From Elusimicrobiota bacterium (GTDB lineage Bacteria; Elusimicrobiota; Elusimicrobia; UBA1565; UBA9628), in assembly GCA_027452025.1 (NCBI GenBank), contig DAIDHI010000105.1, forward strand, positions 1-64,000: a stretch of DNA of 64,000 nucleotides, read 5' to 3'. The first letter of the stretch is position 1. Every line of letters begins with the position of its first letter. Positions 45,294-54,581 of this stretch are shown here, in pieces. The position numbers and the translations under genes were made by a program. Under the pieces are notes generated by a model. The model was not told the DNA's origin. It was given only the letters and a program-made list of their open reading frames with translations, and ran no database searches.

Positions 45294-48200
45294 GTGATCC
45301 TGCCGCTCCTCCTGTTCGCTCTCCCTCCGGCGCCCGCCCGCGCGGCGCAAAGCCCCGAGCGGGCCTGGACGGCTTTGACGCGCGACGTGCGCGCCGAGCC
45401 GCGGGATTTGGGCGTGCGCCCCGGCCGCTTTGCGCCCACGTTCCCGGTTCCCGCCGTCGAGCAGGTCCTGGCCGATCCCCTGCGCGGCCTGCCGCGCCTC
45501 AGGCGCTGGCTCTCCGACCTCTCGCGGCCGCTGTCCTCGCAGGAGGCGCTGCGCTTCGCCGCGGCGAGTCTGGGCGACAATCCCGCGCTGGCGAAGACGG
45601 CCTCCGCCGTCTCCTGCCCGGCCCTTCCGCCGGCGCTGCGGCCCGCCGTCGAGCGCCTGGCGGGGGCGCTGGCGGCCGACCAGCGCCTCGTCGCGAGGGC
45701 TGCGGACTCGATCCCGGCGGGCCTGCGCGAGCGCGCGCTGGCGCAAGTCGCAGCCCTGGCCCGCTCGCAAGACGTGCCTGCCCTCGACCCGGGCCTCTTC
45801 GATGAGCTCAAAGGCTTCCGGCAAGACGAGATGGAGGCCGCGGCCCGCGCCGCCGCGGCGGCCGTCGACGCCGCGCTGCCCCGGCTGGAGGCCGCCGCTC
45901 GCGGGCGGCCGTCCGGCCGCTGGACCTGCGCCACGCCGCAAGGCGGCGTCGTCGTCACGGGCGTCGAGGGCGGTCGCCACGGCGAAGAGGAGCTCTCGAA
46001 GACTCTGCTCGAGATCGGCCTCGGCGGCGCCTCGCGCTACGACGGGCCGGCCGCGGCGGCCGGGCCCGGGCAGCTGCGCGTCCTCGTCGACCTCGGAAGC
46101 GCCGTCATCGCGAGCACGGGCGCGGCCGCGGGCTCGGGCGCCTTCGGCGTGGGGCTGCTGTACCTGCCGCGGGCCTCGAACGCGCGGGTGCGCGCCGGAG
46201 ACCTCTCGCTCGGAGCCGGGCTCTTCGGCGTGGGCGCGGCGTTTATCGTCGCCGACGCGGCGCGTCTGGCGTGCGGGCGCTTCTGCGAAGGCGCGGCGGC
46301 CTTCGGCGAAGGCGTGCTCTCCGCGCAAGGCGACGGCGCTTCGCTGAGCGCCGGGCTCGCGGCCCAGGGCTTCGGCCTGACGCGAGGCGCCGGCGTGCTG
46401 CTGTTGCGGGGCGCGCGCGCGCGCCTCTCCTGCGGCCTGTCGGTGCCGGATCCCCGCGATGCCAAGGCTTCCCTCGGCCTCTGCCAGGGAGTCGGCTACG
46501 GCCCGCGCGCGTTCGCGGCCGGGGGCGTGGGAGTGGCCGACGTGCGCGGAGACGGAGCGCGCCTCGACTCCGGCTATTTCGCCCAAGGCGCCGGCTATTG
46601 GCACGGGCTGGGAGCGCTCTTCCTTTCCGGCAACGACGCCTCCGTCCGGGCCCGCCGCTACGATCAGGGCTCGGGCGTGCACATGGCGGCCGGCGTCTTG
46701 CTCGTCGACGGCCGCCGAGACCGCTTCGCCAATTGGGGCGTCGGCCCGGCCTTCGGCTGGGACCTGGGCGTGGGCGTGCTCGAGTCTCGCGGCCAGGACG
46801 ATCGATTCCAGGCCGATTGGGCCGCCGGCCGGGGCGAATACAACGGGCGCTCCCTCGTCTACGTCTCCGGGCAAGGCAACGAACTGCGCATGCCGGGGCT
46901 CGGCACCGCTGAGTTTCGACGCGGCGCTCCCGGCTACGGCCTCGCTCAGGTCTTGGGCCGCGGCAACCGCGTCTGGGCTCCGGGTCTGGCGCAGGCGACG
47001 CCCACGGGCTCCTTCGACGTCAGGACCAGCCCCTGGGGTGTTCTGCGGATTTCCGGCGGCGGACGACTGGACCCCGAGGTCTCGAGCCGCGCCGTCTCCT
47101 GGCCCGACGTCCACCGCTCCTCCGAAGCCGCCCGGGAAGAGGCCGAGCTGGCCGCGCTCGGGCCGCGTCCTCAAGCCGGCCCGGCCGCGCTGGCCTGGGA
47201 CCTGTACGTCGCCTCCCATTTTCCCTTTGTCCCCAGCGCCGTCTCCGAGGCCGCCGCGCGCGTGCTGACGGCCGGGCCGGAGGCGGCCGGCGACCTGCTC
47301 GAGCTCTACACGCCCGAGGCCTTCGACCAGGACCTCTGGATCCGCGCGGCGTTCTCGGCCCTGGGTCCCGGCGCCGCGGGGCCGTTGTCGCGCGAGCTCG
47401 CCAAGGCCCAGGGAGCGTCACGGGCGATGCTCGTCGATCTCTACCGCTACCAGCCCGCGGCGGCGGCGGTCTCGGCCGCGTTCCAACAATCGGCCGATCC
47501 CGATTGGCGCGCGCGCAAGGCGGCGGCCGCCGTACTAGGCTCGGAGCTCGGCTCCCAGGCCGGCGGCGAGCCGGGCCGCTTGCGCGACGTGCGGGCCTGC
47601 TTGCGGCTGCTGGAGGGGAAGTCCTCGCCCCAACGGCTGGCCCAGGCCCTCGGAGACATCCGGCCGCCCGAGCTCCTGTCCCTGCTCGCCCTGGCCGGCC
47701 CGGTAACCCCAAGGCAGCGCCTGGGACTCCTGTCGCTGGCGCCCAGCCCCTTCGATCCCGTGCCGCCCGAGCGCCTGCCTGGCTTCGCCGCCCTGCTCGA
47801 GACCGACGCCGGCGGCTTCAAGGCGGCGTTCGCCCGCGAGCTCGAGCAGGCCGCGGGCCTGACCGAGCTTGCGCGCGCCTCGCTCAACGGCTCGCTTTCC
47901 GACCGCGAGCCCGAGCCTGAGGTCGCCGCGGCCGCGCTGGTCTCCCTCGGCGCCATCGGCCGGCCGGACGACGTCGGCGCGCTGGAGCGGCGCCTGAACG
48001 ACCCGCGCGCGCCGATTCGCGAGGCGGCCTCCTTTGGCCTGGCCGAGATGGGCGAGGCGGCGAAGTCCGCGCTGGCCCAGGCGCTTAAGGACCCCTCGCG
48101 CCGGGCCGCCGCCGTCGTCGCGGCCGCGCAGAGCTCGGATCCCGGCGTCCTTTCCCTCCTGAGCGAGGCGATGAGGTCGTCCGACGCGTCCACCCGGCTT

Positions 48201-48368
48201 CTCGCCGTCGCCTCTCTTTCCGCCCTGCAGACCACGACCTGGGGCCGGCGCAAGGACTTCGCGCAGGCGCTTTCCGCGCTGGCTGCGGGCGACTCGTCCG
48301 CCTCGGTGCGCGCCTCGGCCGCGGCCGTCCTCGGCGATATCCAGCCGGCCCAGGTGGCGCGGCGATGA
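45294..48368 (+). CDS. Giant exported beta-solenoid plus HEAT-repeat protein
   Basis: A 1024-residue protein with a signal peptide (MILPLLLFALPPAPARA). Residues about 20-230 are helical and of unknown kind. About 265-590 contain roughly ten Gly-rich repeats of 26-28 residues with pattern GxGxLxxxGxxxRxxxxxxxQGxG (GVGVADVRGDGARLDSGYFAQGA, GLGALFLSGNDASVRARRYDQGS, AAGVLLVDGRRDRFANWGVGPAF), probably a right-handed beta-helix. About 640-1020 hold HEAT repeats (IREAASFGLAEMGEAAKSAL and others). It begins with GTG, probably leaderless, and overlaps era as ATGA. Function unknown; a surface or periplasmic scaffold is plausible. Confidence 0.75.
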   Translation: MILPLLLFALPPAPARAAQSPERAWTALTRDVRAEPRDLGVRPGRFAPTFPVPAVEQVLADPLRGLPRLRRWLSDLSRPLSSQEALRFAAASLGDNPALAKTASAVSCPALPPALRPAVERLAGALAADQRLVARAADSIPAGLRERALAQVAALARSQDVPALDPGLFDELKGFRQDEMEAAARAAAAAVDAALPRLEAAARGRPSGRWTCATPQGGVVVTGVEGGRHGEEELSKTLLEIGLGGASRYDGPAAAAGPGQLRVLVDLGSAVIASTGAAAGSGAFGVGLLYLPRASNARVRAGDLSLGAGLFGVGAAFIVADAARLACGRFCEGAAAFGEGVLSAQGDGASLSAGLAAQGFGLTRGAGVLLLRGARARLSCGLSVPDPRDAKASLGLCQGVGYGPRAFAAGGVGVADVRGDGARLDSGYFAQGAGYWHGLGALFLSGNDASVRARRYDQGSGVHMAAGVLLVDGRRDRFANWGVGPAFGWDLGVGVLESRGQDDRFQADWAAGRGEYNGRSLVYVSGQGNELRMPGLGTAEFRRGAPGYGLAQVLGRGNRVWAPGLAQATPTGSFDVRTSPWGVLRISGGGRLDPEVSSRAVSWPDVHRSSEAAREEAELAALGPRPQAGPAALAWDLYVASHFPFVPSAVSEAAARVLTAGPEAAGDLLELYTPEAFDQDLWIRAAFSALGPGAAGPLSRELAKAQGASRAMLVDLYRYQPAAAAVSAAFQQSADPDWRARKAAAAVLGSELGSQAGGEPGRLRDVRACLRLLEGKSSPQRLAQALGDIRPPELLSLLALAGPVTPRQRLGLLSLAPSPFDPVPPERLPGFAALLETDAGGFKAAFARELEQAAGLTELARASLNGSLSDREPEPEVAAAALVSLGAIGRPDDVGALERRLNDPRAPIREAASFGLAEMGEAAKSALAQALKDPSRRAAAVVAAAQSSDPGVLSLLSEAMRSSDASTRLLAVASLSALQTTTWGRRKDFAQALSALAAGDSSASVRASAAAVLGDIQPAQVARR

Positions 48369-49258
48369 GCGCCTTCAAAGCCGGCTTTGTCGCGCTCCTG
48401 GGACGCCCCAACGCCGGCAAGTCCACGCTGCTCAACCGCATCCTCGGCGCCCGGCTGTCGATCGTCTCCGCAAAGCCCCAGACCACGCGCCACAAGATCG
48501 TGGGCATCCTGGACGGCAAGGACTACCAGGTCTGCTTCCTCGACACTCCGGGGCTCATCCCGTCGCCCTCCGACCCGCTCCAACGGGCGCTTCGCCGCGC
48601 CGCCAAGCAGGCCGCGCAAGACGACGCGGACATCATCGTCTTGCTCGTCGAGCCCGAGAAGCCTTCGGCGGCGGACTTGGAGGAGCTCGGCGGCCTGTCG
48701 CGCTCGGGCGTGCCCGTCATCCTCGCCCTCGGCAAGGCCGACATCGAGGCGCGCAAGCCCTTCCACGACGCCGCGCTCAAGGCCTACGCGGAGGCGGTCA
48801 AGCCGGCCGCCGTCCTGCGCGTCTCCGGCCTCAAGGGAGACGGCGTCGACCAACTGCTGCGCGAGGTGGTCGCGCGCCTGCCCGAGTCGCCCGCGCTCTA
48901 CGAGCCGGGACAGCTCTCCGACCGCTGGGAGCGCTTCTTCGCCGCCGAGATCGTGCGCGAGAAGGTCTTCGAGCTCTACCACGAGGAGATCCCGCACGCC
49001 ACGGCCGTCGTCGTGGAGCACTTCTCCGAGCAGCCCGGCCGGCCCGACGAGATCGCGGCCACGCTGTATGTGGAGCGCGACGGCCAGAAAGGCATCCTGC
49101 TCGGCAAGAAGGGCGAGGCGCTGCGACGCTTGTCCGACCGCTCGCGCCAAGCCATCGAAGCCTTCACCGGCCGGCCCGCCGTCTTGGACCTATGGGTCAA
49201 GGTGCGCCACAACTGGCGCAAGGACCCGAAGGCGCTGGCCGAGTTCGGCTACCTTTAG
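48365..49258 (+). CDS. era: GTPase Era, with altered G4 motif
   Basis: Ribosome-assembly GTPase that binds the 3' end of 16S rRNA. The 297-residue protein has G1 GRPNAGKSTLLN, SAKPQTTRHKI (G2), G3 FLDTPG and a C-terminal KH domain (KGILLGKKGEALRRLSDRSRQAIEAF). The guanine-recognition motif G4, normally NKxD, reads GKAD (LALGKADI), so the Asn is lost although Lys and Asp remain. GTP binding or specificity may be changed. The gene is translationally coupled to the large secreted protein. Confidence 0.92.
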   Translation: MSAFKAGFVALLGRPNAGKSTLLNRILGARLSIVSAKPQTTRHKIVGILDGKDYQVCFLDTPGLIPSPSDPLQRALRRAAKQAAQDDADIIVLLVEPEKPSAADLEELGGLSRSGVPVILALGKADIEARKPFHDAALKAYAEAVKPAAVLRVSGLKGDGVDQLLREVVARLPESPALYEPGQLSDRWERFFAAEIVREKVFELYHEEIPHATAVVVEHFSEQPGRPDEIAATLYVERDGQKGILLGKKGEALRRLSDRSRQAIEAFTGRPAVLDLWVKVRHNWRKDPKALAEFGYL

Positions 49259-49273
49259 CGCTCGGCCCCGGTG

Positions 49274-50041
49274 CTAAGGCAGGAGCTCCGCGGCCGCTTC
49301 CGCCTGCGTCGCGGGTCTGGCCGGCGTCAAGGAGTGGAGCGGCGGGGCGAGCGCGACCTGCGCCGCTTCCTTGGGCGGCTCGGGAGCCGCGATCTCGGAC
49401 GCCTTGATTTCCGCCGTCGAGGGGCGCGCCGGCGCGGGAGCGGCCGCAGACGGCATCTCAATCGAGGCGGCCGGCCCAGGCGGGCCCAGCAGAGACGCCA
49501 AGACCGCCGCGACCTCCTTGACCGCCGCCTTCGGCGGCTTGCGCATGTTGTGGTCGGCCGGAGAGCCCGGCTCGCCGCCCCAGGCGTTGTGCCATTCCAG
49601 CCCCGTCAACGGGCGGCCGGGCGAGGCCGTGCCGTAGACGAAGGGAGCGATCACGTCCAAGAAGGGACCTCCGAGGTAGCTCGTGACCATCCTGACGTCG
49701 ACGGCCAGGACGGCGCCCACGCCGCGACCCTTCAGCTTGGCCAGGACGTCGCCCTGCTGGAGCGTGTCCAGGCGGCCGGGCGCCCGCGCGCTGCCCGTGA
49801 TCTCCTCGAGCAGCCGGGAGGTCTGCGCGGTATCGAGGATGCTGTAGCCGCGCGCGCGCAGCTCGCTGGCCAGCGCATCGCCGACTTCCGGGCGGTTCGA
49901 GGTCGTGACGAGCGCGCCTGCCGGCTCGGACAGCGGCTTGCCCACCACCACGAATTTCGAGCCGCCGCAAGCGCTCAGCAGCGCCGCAGTGCAGGCGGCG
50001 AGTGCGGCGCGGCCGGCGCCGCGATCCTGGCTGGTCGGCAT
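49274..50041 (-). CDS. Predicted lipoprotein of unknown function
   Basis: A 255-residue protein with a lipobox (ALLSACGG) after a hydrophobic Ala-rich N-terminus. Residues about 30-160 form one domain: LVTTSNRPEVGDALASELRARGYSILDTAQTSRLLEEI, DVLAKLKGRGVGAVLAVDVRMV. This is similar in layout to periplasmic lipoproteins that detect or assemble surface structures (CsgG/FlgO-like GxGAVLxxxV). The last 80 residues are Ala/Pro-rich and disordered. A -10-like TAAACT stands eight bases before the ATG. No firm family. Confidence 0.6.
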   Translation of the reverse strand: MPTSQDRGAGRAALAACTAALLSACGGSKFVVVGKPLSEPAGALVTTSNRPEVGDALASELRARGYSILDTAQTSRLLEEITGSARAPGRLDTLQQGDVLAKLKGRGVGAVLAVDVRMVTSYLGGPFLDVIAPFVYGTASPGRPLTGLEWHNAWGGEPGSPADHNMRKPPKAAVKEVAAVLASLLGPPGPAASIEMPSAAAPAPARPSTAEIKASEIAAPEPPKEAAQVALAPPLHSLTPARPATQAEAAAELLP

Positions 50042-50049
50042 CGCCGCCC

Positions 50050-50055
50050 AGTTTA
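50050..50055 (-). promoter_or_regulatory. -10 element of the lipoprotein gene
   Basis: TAAACT on the minus strand, eight bases before ATG 50041 and over the last codons of polX. Confidence 0.4.
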
Positions 50056-51783
50056 TCCTCCGTCGCTCCTCGCGTCAAGCCATGCCCGCACCTCGCGGGC
50101 CGAGAGGCAGTTGAGCACGTCCCGAGGCGTCAGCCACGCCCGCCGCGCGATCTTGACGGCCATCTCCATATAGCGGAATTCGCGCGTCGAATGCGCGTCG
50201 GTATCGAGGGCGATCGGACAGCCGAGCTCGCGCGCCCGCTGCGCGCGCACGTCGTCGATGTCCTGGCGGTCGGGCTGGCCGTTGATCTCGAAAGCCGTGC
50301 CGGACTTCGCCGCCGCGGCCATGACCATCTCCGCGTCGAAGGCGTAGGCGGGCCTGCGGTTGATCAGGCGTCCGGACAGATGGCCGACGATGTCGACGCG
50401 GCGGTTGGAGGCCGCCTTGACCAGGCGCGCCGTCATCTCGGCCTCGCTCTGCTTGAAGCGCGAGTGCACCGAGCCGATGACGACGTCGATCTCGTCCAGG
50501 ACGTCGTCGGGATAGTCCATGCGCCCGTCTTCGAGGATATCGACCTCCATCGAGCGCATGAGCGCGATGCCGCCGATCTTTCTTTCCAGGCGGCGCACTT
50601 CGGCGATGGTCTTGCGCAGCCGGGCCGCCTTGAGGCCCTTGGTCATGTAGAGCGACTGCGAGTGGTCGGCCAGCGCCACCCATTCCCAGCCCCGCTCCTT
50701 AGCCGCCCGCGCCATCGCCTCCAGGCTCTGGCGGCCGTCGGTGTAGGTCGAGTGGTTGTGAAAGTCGCCGCGCACGTCCTCGAGCTCGACGAGCCTGGGA
50801 AGTTTTCCCTGCCGCGCGGCGTCGATCTCGCCGCGGTCTTCGCGCAGCTCGGGCGGGGTCCAGGCCAACCCGAGAGCCGCGTAGACGTCCTCCTCGGTCC
50901 TTCCGGCCACGGGCCGCTTCTGGTTCTTGTCGGACAGACGGAAGACCCCGTATTCGTTGACGGTCAGGCCCTTCTTGAGCGCGAGGGCGCGCAGGGCGAT
51001 GTTGTGGGCCTTCGAACCCGTGAAATAGACCAGAGCCGCCCCGAAGGACTGCGGCGGAACGACGCGCAGGTCGCACTGCGGGCCGGCGAGCAGGTTGACG
51101 CTCGCCTTGGTGCCGCCCTGGGCGATGACTGAGCGCACCTGCGGCAGCTTCACGAAGGCCGCGATAGCCTCGGAAGCCGACTTCGAGGCGCATAATATAT
51201 CGATGTCGCCCACCGTCTCGCGCCCGCGCCTAGTCGAGCCGGCGACCTCGGCGCGCAGGACCCCGGGCAGCTGCCGCAGCCGAACCGCCAACTCCTCGGC
51301 GATCTGCGCGGCCTCCAGGCAGAGAAGGCGCGGTTTTTCCCGGGCGAAGGGCAAGCCCTTGAGGACGTTCTCCTCGGCCTTGGGGCCGAAGCCAGGCATC
51401 TCGCGCAGGCGCCCGGCGCGCGCCGCGTCCTCGAGGGCCTTGAGATCGGCGATGCCGGCTTCGAAAAGGTGCCGGGCTTTCTTCGGTCCGAGTCCGGGCA
51501 GGCGCAGCATCTCCTGCAGCCCGACGGGGAAGCGCCGTCGCAGCGCTCGCAGCTCGCCCCACGTCCCGCAGCCGGCGACCTCCTTGAGGTGGGCGGCGAT
51601 ATTGGAGCCGATGCCGGGGACCTCCAGGACCTCCTTTTCGGGCATCTCGCAGACGGGCTTGGGCAGCGCGGCGACTGCGAAAGAGGCGCGCTGGTAGGCC
51701 CTCACCTTGAATGGATTGGCGCCCGCAAGCTCCAGAAGGACGGCCATCTCGGAAAGCAGCGCGGAGGCCTCGGCGTTGGTCAT
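50053..51783 (-). CDS. polX: DNA polymerase X family polymerase/3'-5' exonuclease (PolX)
   Basis: Base-excision gap-filling polymerase. The 576-residue protein has an 8-kDa helical domain (FKVRAYQRASFAVAALP), two helix-hairpin-helix motifs (VPGIGSNIAAHLKEV, LPGLGPKKARHLFEAGI), the nucleotidyltransferase motif AGSTRRGRETVGDIDILCAS with the metal Asp pair, and FTGSKAHNIALRALA. The C-terminal PHP nuclease domain follows (GDFHNHSTYTDGRQSLEAM, VALADHSQS, AFEINGQPDR). Its promoter TAGAAT is six bases before the ATG. Confidence 0.95.
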   Translation of the reverse strand: MTNAEASALLSEMAVLLELAGANPFKVRAYQRASFAVAALPKPVCEMPEKEVLEVPGIGSNIAAHLKEVAGCGTWGELRALRRRFPVGLQEMLRLPGLGPKKARHLFEAGIADLKALEDAARAGRLREMPGFGPKAEENVLKGLPFAREKPRLLCLEAAQIAEELAVRLRQLPGVLRAEVAGSTRRGRETVGDIDILCASKSASEAIAAFVKLPQVRSVIAQGGTKASVNLLAGPQCDLRVVPPQSFGAALVYFTGSKAHNIALRALALKKGLTVNEYGVFRLSDKNQKRPVAGRTEEDVYAALGLAWTPPELREDRGEIDAARQGKLPRLVELEDVRGDFHNHSTYTDGRQSLEAMARAAKERGWEWVALADHSQSLYMTKGLKAARLRKTIAEVRRLERKIGGIALMRSMEVDILEDGRMDYPDDVLDEIDVVIGSVHSRFKQSEAEMTARLVKAASNRRVDIVGHLSGRLINRRPAYAFDAEMVMAAAAKSGTAFEINGQPDRQDIDDVRAQRARELGCPIALDTDAHSTREFRYMEMAVKIARRAWLTPRDVLNCLSAREVRAWLDARSDGG

Positions 51784-51789
51784 GATCCG

Positions 51790-51795
51790 ATTCTA
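51790..51795 (-). promoter_or_regulatory. -10 element of polX
   Basis: TAGAAT on the minus strand, six bases before ATG 51783. Confidence 0.55.
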
Positions 51796-51840
51796 GAACC
51801 GATCGGGGTAAAGCGCAACGAAGACGCCGTCACGACGTTT

Positions 51841-51849
51841 TGCTTAAAT
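51841..51849 (+). promoter_or_regulatory. Extended -10 of the S46 peptidase gene
   Basis: TG-c-TTAAAT ending five bases before ATG 51855. Confidence 0.45.
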
Positions 51850-51854
51850 AGCCC

Positions 51855-53894
51855 ATGAATCACCGAAAGCCCGCTTTTCTGGTCCTTCTTCTCGTCGGCG
51901 CCGCGGCCCGCTGCGGCGCCGACGAGGGCATGTGGACCCTCGACAACCTTCCCAAGGCGCAGCTTGAGCGCCGCTATCACTTCACGCCCACCCGCGACTG
52001 GCTCGAGCGCGCGCGACTTGCCTCCGTGCGCTTCAACGACGGCGGCTCGGGAGCCTTCGTCTCGCCGGACGGCCTGGTCCTGACCAACCATCACGTCGCG
52101 CTCGGCCAGCTCTCCAAGGTCTCGACGGAGAAGAACGACTACGTCAAGAACGGCTTCTTCGCCCGTACTCCGGATGAGGAGCTTAAGTGCCCGGACCTCG
52201 AGCTCAACGTCCTGGAATCCATGCAGGACGTCACGCGGCGCGTCCTCTCCGCGGTCAAGCCGCGCGCGCCGCTGCGAGTCCAAAACGAGCAGCGCAAGGC
52301 GGCCATGGCGCGCGTCGAGAAGGAATGCTCGAGAAAAACCGGCCTGCGCTGCGACGTCATCGAGCTCTACGAGGGCGGCGAGTATTGGCTCTACCGCTAC
52401 AAGAAATACACCGACGTTCGGCTGGTCATGGCCCCGGAGCAGCAGGCGGCCTTTTACGGACGCGACCCCGACAATTTCACATACCCCCGCTTCGACCTGG
52501 ATTTCGCGTTCTTCCGCGTCTACGAGAAAGGACGCCCCGTCCGTCCCAAGCAGTATTTCCGCTGGAGCCCCCGCGGCGCGGCCGATGGGGAGCTCGTCTT
52601 CGTCACGGGCAACCCGGGTTTCACGGAGCGCCAGAAGACCGTCAGCCAGCTCGAGTTCGACCGCGACACCCGGCTGCCGCTGCATCTGCAGCGCCTGAAG
52701 TCCCTCCGGGCCGCCCTCGAGGCGTACTCGGCGGGCGGCGCCGAGGAAGCGCGGCGGGCGCAGGGCCTCCTCTTCATGCTGCGCAACTCCGTCAAGGCTC
52801 TCGACGGCGAACTGAGAGGCCTTCAGGACCCCAAGCTCATCGCCCTCAAGCGCGAGCGGCAAAAGCCGCTGCGCGCCAAGGCGCCGGAGGCCTTCGACAA
52901 GATCGCGCAGGCGCAGAAGCTCCTGGAGTCTCGCCAAAAACAGCGCGAATTCCGAAGCCTCTTCGGCTCCAAGCTCGCCATGTTCGCCATGACGATCGTG
53001 CTGGAGTCCGAGGAGACCGCCAAGCCCAACGACCGGCGCTTCGAGGAGTTCCGCGACTCGAACCTGGACTCGCTCAACTTCCGGCTGCTGTCGCCGGCGC
53101 CCGTCTACCCGGACCTGGAGCAGGCGGCGCTCACCGACATCCTCGGCCAGGCGCAAAACAGCCTCGGAGCGGACGATCCCTGGGTCAGGGCCGCGCTTCA
53201 GGGCCGCGCACCCGCCGACGAGGCGCGGGAGCTCGTCGCCGCGACCAAGCTCGCCGACCCGGCCGTCCGCAAGGCCCTGGTGCAGGGCGGCCTCAAGGCC
53301 GTCGACGCCTCGGACGACCCTCTGATCCTGTGGGCCAGGCGCCTGGACCCCGCCTACCGCGAGCTGCGCAAATGGCATGAGGACAACATCCAGAGCGTCG
53401 AGGCCTTGGAGGGCAATCGCATCGCCAAGGCGCGCTTCGCGCTCTACGGCAAGTCCGAGTATCCCGACGCCACGTTCACGCTGCGCTTGAGCTTCGGCAA
53501 AGTCGCCGGCTACGACGAGTTGACGACCCGCGTGCCTTACAAGACCACGTTCTACGGCCTCTTCGACCGCGGCGCGTCTTTCGACGACGCGGGTCCTTAC
53601 CAGATCCCGGCCAGGGTCGACGCCGCCAGGAGCCGCCTCGATCTTTCCGTGCCGCTCGACTTCGTCGCCACCAACGACATCGTGGGCGGAAATTCCGGCA
53701 GCCCCGTGTTCAACCGGGACGCGGAGCTGGTCGGTTTGATCTTCGACGGGAATATCCAGAGCCTGGTCTGGGACTACGTCTATTCCGCCCAACAGGGCCG
53801 CGCCGTGGCCGTCCATTCCTCCGCCATCCTCCAGGCCTTGCGCAAGATCTACGGGATGGACGCCCTGGCCGACGAGCTCGAGGCCAAGCGATGA
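51855..53894 (+). CDS. S46 family dipeptidyl-peptidase (DPP7/DPP11-like)
   Basis: Periplasmic serine exopeptidase releasing dipeptides from oligopeptides. The 679-residue protein has a signal peptide (MNHRKPAFLVLLLVGAAARCGA), the catalytic His in LTNHHVALGQ, Asp in DNFTYPRFDLDFAFF and Ser in VGGNSGSPVFN. The residue 18 positions after the catalytic Ser, in IFDGN, is Gly, as in DPP7-type enzymes that accept hydrophobic P1 residues, and not Arg as in DPP11. Coupled by ATGA to the SDR gene. It would add to peptide feeding with the secreted subtilase. Confidence 0.93.
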   Translation: MNHRKPAFLVLLLVGAAARCGADEGMWTLDNLPKAQLERRYHFTPTRDWLERARLASVRFNDGGSGAFVSPDGLVLTNHHVALGQLSKVSTEKNDYVKNGFFARTPDEELKCPDLELNVLESMQDVTRRVLSAVKPRAPLRVQNEQRKAAMARVEKECSRKTGLRCDVIELYEGGEYWLYRYKKYTDVRLVMAPEQQAAFYGRDPDNFTYPRFDLDFAFFRVYEKGRPVRPKQYFRWSPRGAADGELVFVTGNPGFTERQKTVSQLEFDRDTRLPLHLQRLKSLRAALEAYSAGGAEEARRAQGLLFMLRNSVKALDGELRGLQDPKLIALKRERQKPLRAKAPEAFDKIAQAQKLLESRQKQREFRSLFGSKLAMFAMTIVLESEETAKPNDRRFEEFRDSNLDSLNFRLLSPAPVYPDLEQAALTDILGQAQNSLGADDPWVRAALQGRAPADEARELVAATKLADPAVRKALVQGGLKAVDASDDPLILWARRLDPAYRELRKWHEDNIQSVEALEGNRIAKARFALYGKSEYPDATFTLRLSFGKVAGYDELTTRVPYKTTFYGLFDRGASFDDAGPYQIPARVDAARSRLDLSVPLDFVATNDIVGGNSGSPVFNRDAELVGLIFDGNIQSLVWDYVYSAQQGRAVAVHSSAILQALRKIYGMDALADELEAKR

Positions 53895-54580
53895 CGCTGG
53901 ATCTTTCGGACCATGAGCCCGTCCTGGGCCGCCGCATCCTCGTGACCGGCGCCTCCAGCGGCTACGGACAGGCGGCCGCGCTGGCGCTGCTCAAGCAGGG
54001 CGCGCGCGTGGCCGGCTGCTCCCGCGGCGAGGAGGGCTTGAGGCTGGTGGAGAACGCCGGCGGCCTGGTCGCCGCCTGCGACGTCTCCAAGCCCAAGGAC
54101 GTGTCGCGGCTGATGGCCGCCGTCCGCAAGCGCCTGGGCGGTCTCGACGCCGTGGTCAACAACGCCGGGATTTTGCTGCGGCGAGGGCTGCTCGAGATGG
54201 ACGAGGCCCAATGGGAGCAGACCGTGGCGACGAACCTGACCGGCCCTTGGCTCGTCACCCGCGCCGCGCTGGACCTCATGCCGCGCGGCTGCGTGGTCAA
54301 CGTCACCTCGGGGCTCGGCTGGGTTCCCATGAGGCCCTACAGCGCCTACAGCGTCAGCAAGGCTGCTCTCAACATGCTCACGCGAGCCTTGGCCGAAGAG
54401 CTGGCCGCGACGCATCGCGTCAACGCCGTGGACCCGGGAGTCGCCAGGACCCGGATGAACCCGCAAGCCACCGGCTCCCCCGACGCCGTCGTGCCCGTCA
54501 TCCGCGCGCTCGCCTGCGCGCGGCCGGAGGGGCCCAACGGCCTGTGCTTCAAGAAAGACGGCTCCCAGACTCCCTGGTGA
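53891..54580 (+). CDS. Short-chain dehydrogenase/reductase
   Basis: A 229-residue SDR oxidoreductase. It has the nucleotide loop LVTGASSGYGQAAALALL, the structural VNNAGILL, catalytic Ser in VTSGLGWV and Tyr/Lys in YSAYSVSKAALNML. The ARVAGCSRGEEG stretch after strand 2 with Ser-Arg fits NADP(H) preference. The substrate is unknown. It is coupled to the S46 peptidase gene and has no obvious metabolic link to it. Confidence 0.88.
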   Translation: MTLDLSDHEPVLGRRILVTGASSGYGQAAALALLKQGARVAGCSRGEEGLRLVENAGGLVAACDVSKPKDVSRLMAAVRKRLGGLDAVVNNAGILLRRGLLEMDEAQWEQTVATNLTGPWLVTRAALDLMPRGCVVNVTSGLGWVPMRPYSAYSVSKAALNMLTRALAEELAATHRVNAVDPGVARTRMNPQATGSPDAVVPVIRALACARPEGPNGLCFKKDGSQTPW

Positions 54581-54581
54581 G

